Shown: positions 26,520 through 35,100 of the stretch, piece by piece
Numbering within the stretch: position 1 is the first letter of the stretch
How the letters are laid out: each line of letters begins with the position of its first letter
Assembly: GCF_045291545.1 (NCBI RefSeq)
Contig: NZ_CP149514.1
Coordinates: forward strand, 248,001 to 312,000
From: Gallaecimonas sp045291545
Lineage (GTDB): Bacteria > Pseudomonadota > Gammaproteobacteria > Enterobacterales > Gallaecimonadaceae
Length of the DNA: 64,000 bases
Direction of reading: 5' to 3'
Program-made: the position numbers and the translations under genes
The notes under the pieces: generated by a model
Database searches by the model: none
Seen by the model: the letters and a program-made list of their open reading frames with translations, nothing else
What the model was told of the DNA's origin: nothing

Positions 26520-29500
26520 TGAGCAAGCTGCTGCAGGCCATGGGCTGGCTGGCCCGCAAATTATGGCTGCTGGCGGCGTTGCTGGTAGTGCTGGCGGCTG
26601 TGCTGATGAGCGTGGCGCGGGTTGCCATGCATCACCTGGACGATGTTCGCCCCTATCTGGTCAAGGAAGCCAATGCCCGCCTGGGTTTGCAGTTAGCCAT
26701 TGGCCGTGCCCATGGCAGTTGGCTGGGCCGTGGGCCGCAGTTCAAATTGTCCGATGTAACGGTCAAAGATCCTGACCACAAGCTGAGCCTGCATATTGAT
26801 AGCTTGCAAGTAGGGTTGCGGTTCTGGGCATCGGTACTGTCTGGTAGCCCGAAGCTGTCATATCTGGAAAGCGATGGCCTCAAGCTGGCGCTGGCGGCGT
26901 GGCCGAAAAGCAAGGAAGACCCTGACTGGGCGCTGCTGGAAAACCTCTTCTTGCGCCAGCTCAGCCAGGCCAGGCTAACCAATGCTGAGCTGACCCTGCC
27001 GTCGCGTTTTGGCCCGCGTACAGTCGAAATCAGCAAAGTCTCTTGGACCGGCTCCCGTTACCGTCACCAAGCGGTGGGGACGGGCAGCATCCGTGAGTAT
27101 GGCCGCCAGAAAGTCCGCTTTATTCTCGATCTTTATGGCCTGGAAGCACGGTTATCGCAGTTGGATGGCCGACTGTTTGTGGATGCCCACGACTTGCACC
27201 TGGACCCTTGGGTCAACACCTTCGTCGGTGACACCCTGACGGTTGAAAATGGCGTTGTGAATACGCGGTTGTGGCTGGACTTTTCGGCTGGCCGGCTAAC
27301 CGGTGGCCAGGCCCATATGACCGACAGCCAGGTACGTTTTGACCAGCATGATCTGCGGGTAAAAGACTGGATAGGGACACTATCGAGTACCCCTGATGGT
27401 TGGCAGGTAGATAGCCGCCGGGCAAAGATCAGCACGGACGGTCACCCTTGGGACCTCGGTGCAGTGCAGTTTCGTCAACAAGGCGCCGATCAGCTGTTGT
27501 ATGCCCAGCGCCTGAAGTTGGCGCCGCTGACGCCACTACTGAATCTGTGGCGGCGTTTACCGCCACCGATTAAGCAGTGGCTGGCGGTAGCACGCCCCAA
27601 CGGTGAACTGGATGACCTCTACCTGGCCAATAATGCTGGCCAGCGTTTGTCTGGCAATGCCCAGCTGAAAATGGGCTGGAGTGCCAAAGATACCCTGCCT
27701 GGCATTGAAGGTGTCAGCGCCCAGCTTTCTTGGTCGGGGCACCAGGGACTGATCCGTTTTGATGATAAAGACCTGAAAGTCGATCCGGGTCCGCATTTCA
27801 GAGCGCCTTTTGTATTGCAGCGCCTCAAAGGCGACTTATGGCTGCTTAATACCGGTGAAAACTGGCAGTTTCGTACCGGCGACTTGAGCCTGGCCAGCCC
27901 TGGGTTGGCATTGGATCTGCGGGGTAAAGTTGACTTGGGCGCCAATCCCGGCATGGCGTTGTCAGTAAAGGTCAAACATCTGGAGGCCGATAAGGCCAGC
28001 CATTATCTACCGTTGACTGTGATGCCTAAGCAGGTGGTCGACTATCTCAACAGCGCTTTGCAAGGCGGTAGCGCCCAAGGTGGCGTGGTATGGCAGGGGG
28101 CTTTTGCAAACTACCCCTATGCGGATGGCAGTGGCACCTTTTTAGCCGATGCCACTTTCGAGCATTTGCATTTTGCATTCGATCCGCATTGGCCCGCATT
28201 GACGGACACCCAGCTGCGTGCTCGCTTTCAGGATGCCGCCATGCTGCTCAGCAGTCAGCATGGCCAGCTAGCCGGAGTGCCCATCGGCCAGCTTCAGGCC
28301 AGCATTGCTCATCTTGGCCAGCAAGGGGCGATGCTGGATATTACTGCCAGTACCCACAGCACCGGCGAAGCCGTTACCGCGTTGATGCAGCAGTCGGCAC
28401 TGCAAGGCAGTGTAGGTAAGGCCTTACAGGCTTTGCAGGTCAGTGGCGGCCTGGATGGTAACGTCAAACTGGCCATCCCCCTTGGTGGCGGTCAACCCCA
28501 TGCCAGCGGTGATATCACCTTTAGCGACAACCAGGTGCGGGTACTCGACACTGTTGACCTTACCGGCTTGAACGGCAGCCTGCATTTTGACGATGGTACA
28601 CTCAGTGCCAAGGGGTTACGGGCCAGACTGTTTTCGCAGCCGTTGCAGCTCACCCTTAACAGCGCTCAGCAGTCTCAGGGTTACCATATCCAGCTGGCGC
28701 TTTTGGGGCGTTTTGATGCCGCCAAAGTGCAGGCCCCCTGGTGGCAGGTCAGCGGTACGACTCCCTGGCAGGGGCAAATCGCATTATTGCTTAACGATCC
28801 GGGTTTTACGCTCAACGCCCAGCTCAGCAGCTCACTTCAGGGGCTGGCCAGCCAGTTACCGGTGCCGGCGCAAAAAGCAGCGCCAAGTAGCTGGCCGCTG
28901 AAGGTCAGTGCTGTTGGCAGTGATGGAGGTATTGCGGTGTCAGCCACGCTGGCGGACAGGGCACACATCAAGGCGTTGTTACATAACGGCAAAGTGACCA
29001 GCTGGAGCGGCGCTATTGGCGGTGCCAGCTTGCCAGCGCAACAGCAAGGTCAGGGCCAGTTAGCGGCCCACTGGCCAACGCTGGATGTGGGTCAGTGGAT
29101 TAGCGCTTTGGCCGGCAAATTGGGCGACGGTAACGGCTTGTTGCCACCGCTGGCGAAGCTGACGGTAACCACGCCAACTCTGACGCTGTTAGGGCAACAA
29201 CTGCATGATGCCACCATTAACGGTACAGCTGAGGTCAACAGCTGGAAAGTCGATACCAAGGCCAAAGAGTTGGAGGGTGAGCTGTGGTTACCGACCACTG
29301 ACTGGGGGCAAAGTCCGTTGCTGGTTAACCTTAAGCGACTTGACTTGCAAAAGTGGCAAGCGCCAGCTGATGGCGCTGGTCAGCATTGGCAACCAACTGA
29401 CATTCCGCCCTTTAAGTTCTTCTGTGCAGACTGCCAGATCATGGATGTCAACCTGGGGCAGCTGACCCTGGAAGGGCAACATCAGGGCCAGGACTTGCTC

Positions 29501-30328
29501 TTACCGGTGCTGCGCATGAAACAGCCTGATGGCCAGGTGTTGGGCAGTGGCCAGTGGCTGGCAGACAAGCAGCAAACATCAGTGCAACTGAAAGCAGATG
29601 TGCAGGACATTGGCCGTTTTCTTAACACCATGAAACTGGCCTCAAGCCTGCGTGATGCGCCACTAAAAGGGCAATTGCAGGTGCATTGGGCTGGCGGCCC
29701 GCAGCAATTTGCCATGGCCAAAGTCAGCGGCGATGTCAGTACCGAACTGGGGCAGGGCTATGTGGCCAATGTCTCTGACAAAGGTGCACGGTTACTGACG
29801 GTATTTAGTTTTGACTCGCTCCGGCGCAAGCTGGCGCTGGATTTTCGTGATCTGTTCGATAAAGGCCTGTATTTCGACCGGATCAAGGCTGCGGGTGATA
29901 TCAAAGATGGTGTTATCCGCTCCAATAAAATTACTCTTGATGGCGTGGTTGGCGACATGAGCGCGTCTGGCTGGACCGACTTGGTGCATCGTCAGCTGGC
30001 ATATGACATCAGCTTTAAGCCTAATGTGACCGGTAACTTGCCGGTACTGGCTGCCTTTGCTGTTACCCCTGTAACCGGTGTGGCGGTATACGCACTGACC
30101 AAGTTGTTCGGGCCGGTCATTGATGTTGTTACGGAAATTCGTTTCAATCTCACCGGCTCGCTGGATAACCCGGTGATGAAAGAGGTGTCGCGTTCGAAGG
30201 GCTCTGTACCCTTGCCGAAGCCACCTGCCAAAGACAACAAAGCGGCAAAGACCAGCAAGCCATTAGTGCAGGCAGGCCAAGCATTGCCAGCACCGGCCAG
30301 TGCTGGCGCTGCGACAACCAAGGAGTGA
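26519..30328 (+). CDS. yhdP: YhdP, AsmA-like bridge protein for phospholipid transport
   Basis: 1269 residues, close to E. coli YhdP (1266). GTG start at 26519 overlapping the rng stop. One N-terminal membrane helix (residues 14-33), then a very long beta-rich region with repeated short strands (DUF3971 type), and an AsmA-like C-terminal part near residues 1100-1230 (FDKGLYFDRIKAAGDIKDGVIRSNKITLDG). It ends in a Lys/Ala/Pro-rich tail of about 45 residues that looks disordered. YhdP, with TamB and YdbH, carries glycerophospholipids across the periplasm to the outer membrane. Its place after rng is the conserved gammaproteobacterial one. Confidence 0.95.
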   Translation: MSKLLQAMGWLARKLWLLAALLVVLAAVLMSVARVAMHHLDDVRPYLVKEANARLGLQLAIGRAHGSWLGRGPQFKLSDVTVKDPDHKLSLHIDSLQVGLRFWASVLSGSPKLSYLESDGLKLALAAWPKSKEDPDWALLENLFLRQLSQARLTNAELTLPSRFGPRTVEISKVSWTGSRYRHQAVGTGSIREYGRQKVRFILDLYGLEARLSQLDGRLFVDAHDLHLDPWVNTFVGDTLTVENGVVNTRLWLDFSAGRLTGGQAHMTDSQVRFDQHDLRVKDWIGTLSSTPDGWQVDSRRAKISTDGHPWDLGAVQFRQQGADQLLYAQRLKLAPLTPLLNLWRRLPPPIKQWLAVARPNGELDDLYLANNAGQRLSGNAQLKMGWSAKDTLPGIEGVSAQLSWSGHQGLIRFDDKDLKVDPGPHFRAPFVLQRLKGDLWLLNTGENWQFRTGDLSLASPGLALDLRGKVDLGANPGMALSVKVKHLEADKASHYLPLTVMPKQVVDYLNSALQGGSAQGGVVWQGAFANYPYADGSGTFLADATFEHLHFAFDPHWPALTDTQLRARFQDAAMLLSSQHGQLAGVPIGQLQASIAHLGQQGAMLDITASTHSTGEAVTALMQQSALQGSVGKALQALQVSGGLDGNVKLAIPLGGGQPHASGDITFSDNQVRVLDTVDLTGLNGSLHFDDGTLSAKGLRARLFSQPLQLTLNSAQQSQGYHIQLALLGRFDAAKVQAPWWQVSGTTPWQGQIALLLNDPGFTLNAQLSSSLQGLASQLPVPAQKAAPSSWPLKVSAVGSDGGIAVSATLADRAHIKALLHNGKVTSWSGAIGGASLPAQQQGQGQLAAHWPTLDVGQWISALAGKLGDGNGLLPPLAKLTVTTPTLTLLGQQLHDATINGTAEVNSWKVDTKAKELEGELWLPTTDWGQSPLLVNLKRLDLQKWQAPADGAGQHWQPTDIPPFKFFCADCQIMDVNLGQLTLEGQHQGQDLLLPVLRMKQPDGQVLGSGQWLADKQQTSVQLKADVQDIGRFLNTMKLASSLRDAPLKGQLQVHWAGGPQQFAMAKVSGDVSTELGQGYVANVSDKGARLLTVFSFDSLRRKLALDFRDLFDKGLYFDRIKAAGDIKDGVIRSNKITLDGVVGDMSASGWTDLVHRQLAYDISFKPNVTGNLPVLAAFAVTPVTGVAVYALTKLFGPVIDVVTEIRFNLTGSLDNPVMKEVSRSKGSVPLPKPPAKDNKAAKTSKPLVQAGQALPAPASAGAATTKE

Positions 30329-30330
30329 CC

Positions 30331-31164
30331 ATGAGCTGTGTTACCGCTTTGCAGATGGTCTCCGTACCGGATGTCACTGAAAACCTGGCTACCGTCGAAC
30401 GGCTGCTGGCAACGCTACCGGTGGCCCAGCGGCTGGTTGTGTTGCCGGAGTGCTTTGCCTTTTTTGGCGGCCGCGATCGCCAGCAGCTGGAGCTGGCCGA
30501 AGCCTTTGGTCAGGGGCCTATTCAAGAGGCACTAAAAGCTCTGTGCGTAAAATATAAGGTCTGGATGGTCACCGGCACCTTGCCTCTGCGCAGTGACAAC
30601 CCTGAGCGCTTTTGTGCTGCCTCCCTGCTGCTTGATGACCAGGGGCAGGTACGGGCGCGCTATGACAAGATGCATCTGTTTGATGTTGAAGTGGCAGATA
30701 ACACCGGCAGCTATCTTGAATCGGCCACCACTGTACCGGGGCCTAAGCCGGTGGTGGTTGACAGTCCTTTCGGGCGTATCGGCATGGCGGTTTGCTATGA
30801 TCTGCGCTTTGCCGAACTGTTTGCCTGGTATCGCCAGCAGCAGGTTGAGCTGCTGGTGTTGCCTTCCGCTTTTACCGCCCGCACCGGTCAGGCGCACTGG
30901 CAGGTATTGTGTCAGGCCCGGGCCATTGAAGGGCAATGCGTACTGGTAGCGGCCAATCAGGGCGGCAGTCATGCCAACGGCCGTGAAACCTGGGGGCGGT
31001 CAGTGATTGTCGGGCCCTGGGGAGAGGTTATTGAGCAATTGGCGCTGGGAGAAGGCACGGCCAGTGCTACCCTGGAGCCATCGTCAATGGCGCAAGTGCG
31101 CCGCCGAATGCCCGTCGATCAGCATCGGCGTTTCACTATTGTGCCACCCAAGGAGTCTGAATGA
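30331..31164 (+). CDS. Carbon-nitrogen hydrolase (nitrilase superfamily, Nit1/YbeM-like)
   Basis: 277 residues from the ATG at 30331, six nucleotides after AAGGAG (a GTG two codons upstream is less likely). The triad is intact: E40 (VVLPECF), K113 (RYDKMHLFD) and C155 (GMAVCYDLRF). The KMHLFDVEV and CYDLRFAELF forms match the Nit1/deaminated-glutathione amidase branch, a metabolite-repair enzyme, rather than true nitrilases. Position between yhdP and tldD, overlapping tldD by ATGA, is the usual one in many gammaproteobacteria. Confidence 0.9.
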   Translation: MSCVTALQMVSVPDVTENLATVERLLATLPVAQRLVVLPECFAFFGGRDRQQLELAEAFGQGPIQEALKALCVKYKVWMVTGTLPLRSDNPERFCAASLLLDDQGQVRARYDKMHLFDVEVADNTGSYLESATTVPGPKPVVVDSPFGRIGMAVCYDLRFAELFAWYRQQQVELLVLPSAFTARTGQAHWQVLCQARAIEGQCVLVAANQGGSHANGRETWGRSVIVGPWGEVIEQLALGEGTASATLEPSSMAQVRRRMPVDQHRRFTIVPPKESE

Positions 31165-32609
31165 GCCTGTTTGATACTGTTGCTGAGCGCCTGTTGGCGC
31201 CAGCCGAGCTGACCTTAGAACACCTGGAGCGCACTCTTGGCGCCATGCATCAGCATCAGCTCGACTATGCTGACTTGTACTTCCAGGCTGCTGCTCATGA
31301 ATCCTGGGTACTGGAAGACGGCATTATCAAAGACGGCAGTTTTAATCTCGAGCGGGGTGTGGGTGTTCGGGCTGTCAGCGGTGAGAAAACCGGCTTCGCC
31401 TATGCCGAAGATCTGACCCCGCAAACCTTGCTGGATGCTGCCAAGGCCGCCCGCTCCATTGCCAGTGCCGGCCAGCAGGGCAAGGTAGCGGTAGGTAAGG
31501 CGCTGGCACAACCGCCGCTTTATGGCCAGGCCAACCCGCTGGACAGCCTCAGTCAGTTGGACAAGCTGGCTTTGTTGCGGGAAGTCGACAGCTTTGCCCG
31601 CAAGCTCGACAGCCATGTCAGCCAGGTGATTGTTTCGCTCGGCGGCGTTTACGAAGAGGTACTGGTTAGCGCCTCTGACGGTACCCTGGCGGCCGATATC
31701 CGGCCGCTGGTGCGTATGAACTGTTCGGTGCTGGTGGAAAAAGACGGCCGCCGTGAACGGGGCAGCGCCGGTGGTGGTGGCCGTTTCAGTTACGACTATT
31801 TTCTGGCTACCGAGGGCGGCGAGAAACGGGCGCTGGGCTATGCCAGAGAAGCGGTGCGGATGGCGCTGACCAATCTGGAAGCCAGCGCCGCACCCGCTGG
31901 CCAGATGCCAGTGGTGCTGGGCGCTGGCTGGCCCGGGGTGCTGCTGCACGAGGCGGTAGGCCATGGTCTGGAAGGGGATTTCAACCGCCGCGGTAGCTCT
32001 GCCTTCAGTGGCCGTATTGGTGAGCGAGTGGCCGCCCGTGGTGTGACCGTGGTTGATGACGGCACGTTAGCGGAGCGCCGCGGCTCCTTGACCATTGATG
32101 ATGAAGGCACGCCCACGCAAGAAAATGTGTTGATCGAAGACGGTATTCTCAAAGGCTACCTGCAGGACAAGCTCAATGCCCGGCTGATGGGCATGGCTGC
32201 TACTGGTAACGGCCGCCGTGAATCTTATGCTCACCTGCCTATGCCCCGGATGACCAACACCTTTATGTTGGCCGGGGAGCACAGTGCCGAGGCCATTATT
32301 GGCTCGGTTAAACAAGGCCTCTATGCCCCCAATTTTGGTGGCGGCCAGGTAGATATCACCTCGGGTAAATTTGTTTTTTCAGCCTCAGAGGCTTATCTCA
32401 TTGAAAATGGCAAAATTACCCGGCCGGTGCGCGGTGCCACGCTGATTGGCATGGGCCCTGAGGTAATGCAGAAAATTTCCATGATCGGTAATGATGCCCA
32501 GCTGGATCCGGGGGTTGGTGTCTGTGGCAAAGACGGCCAGTCTGTTCCGGTCGGGGTTGGTCAGCCAACCCTGAAAATCGACAGCATCACCGTGGGTGGT
32601 ACGGAATAA
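31161..32609 (+). CDS. tldD: Metalloprotease TldD
   Basis: 482 residues, matching E. coli TldD (481). The zinc motif HEAVGH is at residues 263-268 in LLHEAVGHGLEGDFNRRGSS. With its partner PmbA/TldE (also in this window, 33733-35067) it forms a heterodimeric protease that digests unfolded peptides and matures RiPPs such as microcin B17, and degrades the CcdA antitoxin. Only TldD carries the HExxxH. Last gene of the mreB-tldD run, followed by a strong terminator. Confidence 0.97.
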   Translation: MSLFDTVAERLLAPAELTLEHLERTLGAMHQHQLDYADLYFQAAAHESWVLEDGIIKDGSFNLERGVGVRAVSGEKTGFAYAEDLTPQTLLDAAKAARSIASAGQQGKVAVGKALAQPPLYGQANPLDSLSQLDKLALLREVDSFARKLDSHVSQVIVSLGGVYEEVLVSASDGTLAADIRPLVRMNCSVLVEKDGRRERGSAGGGGRFSYDYFLATEGGEKRALGYAREAVRMALTNLEASAAPAGQMPVVLGAGWPGVLLHEAVGHGLEGDFNRRGSSAFSGRIGERVAARGVTVVDDGTLAERRGSLTIDDEGTPTQENVLIEDGILKGYLQDKLNARLMGMAATGNGRRESYAHLPMPRMTNTFMLAGEHSAEAIIGSVKQGLYAPNFGGGQVDITSGKFVFSASEAYLIENGKITRPVRGATLIGMGPEVMQKISMIGNDAQLDPGVGVCGKDGQSVPVGVGQPTLKIDSITVGGTE

Positions 32610-32637
32610 AAAAGCCCGGCGTTTGCCGGGCTTTTTT
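32608..32637. terminator. Bidirectional terminator after tldD
   Basis: AAAAAAGCCCGGC GTTT GCCGGGCTTTTTT. Shared by tldD and the convergent lipoprotein gene, whose stop overlaps its right edge. Confidence 0.94.
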
Positions 32638-33031
32638 AACTGTGTACGTGGGCTTCTTTTACCAGCATTTGCGCTACCTGGCGGGTAACACTGGCTAATT
32701 CATCAGCGGCAAAGTGCTTGTGACCACTGGCCGGATGGTAGGTGATCAACAGCGGAACCTGCCCCTGATCGCAGTACTGTTCCGGGTGGGAAATGTTATC
32801 CCAGCTCAGGCCCAGGCCAGCAACACCTTTATTGAACTTGTTATCCAGACTAAAGCGGACCTTATTGAAAAACTGTTGCTGGAGTAGGGCATAACCTGCG
32901 GCTTTGGCTTCCTTGGCTGTGCTAAAGCAGATGGCTTGCGGAAAGTAAGCCTGTGAGGAAGAAGATGTACTTTGGCAGGCCCCCAGAGCCAAACAGGCAA
33001 GCGACAGGGGCAGGTATAACAAGCGCTTCAT
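32636..33031 (-). CDS. Small lipoprotein, function unknown
   Basis: 131 residues, no family recognised. Signal II sequence MKRLLYLPLSLACLALGAC with lipobox LGAC, lipidated Cys19, followed by QSTSSSS; no Asp at +2, so outer-membrane sorting is expected. The mature part (about 112 residues) has two cysteines (in AICFSTAKEA and EQYCDQGQ) that could form a disulfide, and ends with a histidine-bearing tail (ASGHKHFAADEL ... KEAHVHS). Ribosome site AAAGGA upstream of the ATG at 33031. It lies between tldD and darP/pmbA on the opposite strand to both proteases. Confidence 0.8.
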   Translation of the reverse strand: MKRLLYLPLSLACLALGACQSTSSSSQAYFPQAICFSTAKEAKAAGYALLQQQFFNKVRFSLDNKFNKGVAGLGLSWDNISHPEQYCDQGQVPLLITYHPASGHKHFAADELASVTRQVAQMLVKEAHVHS

Positions 33032-33112
33032 GGTGGCGTCCTTTCATCATCACGGCGACTCCTAGCGCTTACCTTTACCACAGCCTGCCGAGCTCCGACA
33101 ACTTTCAGACCG

Positions 33113-33622
33113 TTAGTTTTCGGCCAGCTGTTCTTTGACCAGCTGGAACAGTTCACGAAACGCCTTCGGGGGCTTATTGGCTGCTTTTTCCTTGCCGGCC
33201 TGACGGATCAACTGGCGCAAGCGCTGAATATCCACTGCCGAAAACTCATCAATAAAGGCCTGTACTGCGTCATTACCTTCGCTTAACAGCCGTTCACGCC
33301 ATTGCTCTGCCTGATGGAGTTTCAGGGTCTCCATATTGTGCTGGTTTTTCAGCACATCCAAGGCGTCAGTGATGGGTTGAGGATCTTGCTGGCGAACAAG
33401 CTTGGCAATGTACTGGCGCTGGCGGCGAAAGCCTTCGTGCTTGTTACGGATCTTCTGGCCAAGGGCTATGGCGGCACGCAGTTCATCGCCCAAAGGCAAT
33501 GCATTAAGCTGGGCCGGGCTCAGTTCCAGTAATTCTTTACCCAAATCGGCGGCCTGCTGGGCATCACGTTTGAGTTCGGATTTGCTGACGTAAATGATCT
33601 CGTCGTCGTCTTCTGGGTGCAT
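33113..33622 (-). CDS. darP: Ribosome biogenesis factor DarP (YjgA)
   Basis: 169 residues, with the DUF615 signature: acidic N-terminus (MHPEDDDEIIYVSKSELKRDAQ), then ALQxLGxxLxxLxPAQL-type sequence (LGKELLELSPAQLNALPL), RRQRQYIAKLVRQQD, and the helical C-terminus IDEFSAVDIQRLRQLIRQA. DarP binds the 50S precursor and helps peptidyl-transferase-centre maturation. In many gammaproteobacteria yjgA lies directly beside pmbA, divergently transcribed, exactly as here. Confidence 0.95.
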   Translation of the reverse strand: MHPEDDDEIIYVSKSELKRDAQQAADLGKELLELSPAQLNALPLGDELRAAIALGQKIRNKHEGFRRQRQYIAKLVRQQDPQPITDALDVLKNQHNMETLKLHQAEQWRERLLSEGNDAVQAFIDEFSAVDIQRLRQLIRQAGKEKAANKPPKAFRELFQLVKEQLAEN

Positions 33623-33732
33623 GGTGCTGTCTGGTCAGTATTTTTGCATATGATAGCAGTTTGCCGGCCGCAGCCGCAGCCCTGTGCTGTGATATGCTGG
33701 CGGACAAATCGGCACACGGCAATGAGGACAGC

Positions 33733-35067
33733 GTGAGCGATATCGTCAATGACATGAAACTGGTCGAAGGCTTGATTGCCGAGGGCCTGGACTATGCCAA
33801 GACCCTGGGGGTCAGTGGCGCTGAAATGGCCATCAGCCGGCAAACCGGTATCAGTGTCTCAACCCGTCTAGGGGAAGTGGAAAACATTGAGTTCAACAAG
33901 GATGGCGCACTGGGCCTGACCGTCTACCGGGGTGGTGCTAAAGGCTCAGCGTCGACTTCCGATTTACGGCCGCAGGCAATCCGCGAAGCCGTGGCCGCTG
34001 CAGATCGTATTGCCAAGCTCACCTCAGAAGACAGTGCCAATGGCCTGGCTGACACCGATATGCTGGCATTTACTTACCCGGATCTGCAGCTTTATGATCC
34101 GGCAACCCTGAGCCCGGAAGCCGCCATTGACTTGGCCAAACGCTGTGAGCAGGCGGCCCTGTCGGCAGACCCCCGTATTGTCAATTCTGAAGGTGCCAGC
34201 TATTCCTCTCATGCCGGCTTCAAAGTCTATGGCAATACCGCCGGAATGATTGGCAGTTATCCTTCCAGCCGCCACAGCCTGTCCTGTGTGGTGATCGCCA
34301 AAGATGGCGAACAGATGGAGCGGGATTACGAATACGGTATTGCCCGGGCTCTGGCGGAGCTGGATAACGCCGAGCAGATTGGCCGCGATGCAGCCCACCA
34401 TACGCTGAGTCGTCTGGGAGCGCGTAAGCTGGGCACCATGCAGGTGCCGGTATTATTCCGGGCTGACGTGGCAACCGGGCTGTGGGGCCATCTGGTCAGC
34501 GCCATCAGTGGTGGCAGCTTGTATCGCCGCTCCAGCTTCTTACTCGATAGCCTGGGCCAGCGTATTTTCCCGGCCCAGATCACTATCCATGAAGATCCGC
34601 ACGTACTCGGTGGCCTGGCTTCGACACCGTTTGACAGCGAAGGGGTGCGTACCCAGGCGCGGGATCTGATCAAAGACGGCGTATTGCAAAGCTATCTGCT
34701 GACCAGCTACTCCGCGCGGCGGTTGGGCATGCAGACCACCGGCCATGCCGGTGGTATACACAACTGGTATGTCAAAGATAACGGGGAAGACTTTGCCACC
34801 ATGCTGCGGCGTATGGACCGTGGCTTGCTGGTAACCGAGCTGATGGGCCAGGGCATCAACATGGTGACTGGCGATTATTCCCGTGGTGCGGCCGGTTTCT
34901 GGGTGGAAAATGGCCAGATCCAGTTCCCGGTATCGGAAATCACCATTGCCGGCAATCTCAAAGACATGTATCAGAACATTGTCGCGGTTGGTGCCGACCA
35001 TGAGCGGCGGGCCGGAATTCACACCGGTTCGGTGCTGATTGAACGGATGACCATCGCCGGTGACTGA
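33733..35067 (+). CDS. pmbA: Metalloprotease subunit PmbA/TldE
   Basis: 444 residues from the GTG at 33733, chosen because GAGGA precedes it by 6 nt and because E. coli PmbA is 450 residues; the open frame extends upstream only over leader. Family motifs are ISVSTRLGEVENIEFNKDGALGLTVY, RDYEYGIARAL, SGGSLYRRSSFLLDSLG, STPFDSEGVRTQ, GHAGGIHNW and VTGDYSRGAAGFWVENG. There is no HExxxH, as expected for the TldE subunit. Partner of TldD in the window. Confidence 0.96.
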   Translation: MSDIVNDMKLVEGLIAEGLDYAKTLGVSGAEMAISRQTGISVSTRLGEVENIEFNKDGALGLTVYRGGAKGSASTSDLRPQAIREAVAAADRIAKLTSEDSANGLADTDMLAFTYPDLQLYDPATLSPEAAIDLAKRCEQAALSADPRIVNSEGASYSSHAGFKVYGNTAGMIGSYPSSRHSLSCVVIAKDGEQMERDYEYGIARALAELDNAEQIGRDAAHHTLSRLGARKLGTMQVPVLFRADVATGLWGHLVSAISGGSLYRRSSFLLDSLGQRIFPAQITIHEDPHVLGGLASTPFDSEGVRTQARDLIKDGVLQSYLLTSYSARRLGMQTTGHAGGIHNWYVKDNGEDFATMLRRMDRGLLVTELMGQGINMVTGDYSRGAAGFWVENGQIQFPVSEITIAGNLKDMYQNIVAVGADHERRAGIHTGSVLIERMTIAGD

Positions 35068-35070
35068 GGC

Positions 35071-35100
35071 AAAACCCGGCCATGTTGCCGGGTTTTGTTT
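35071..35100 (+). terminator. Terminator after pmbA
   Basis: AAAACCCGGC CATGTT GCCGGGTTTT GTTT. Faces the convergent mgtE gene. Confidence 0.88.

Noticed and set aside
31215..31964. 249-codon minus-strand open frame opposite tldD
   Set aside because: Antisense to a full-length conserved protein; no ribosome site or family.
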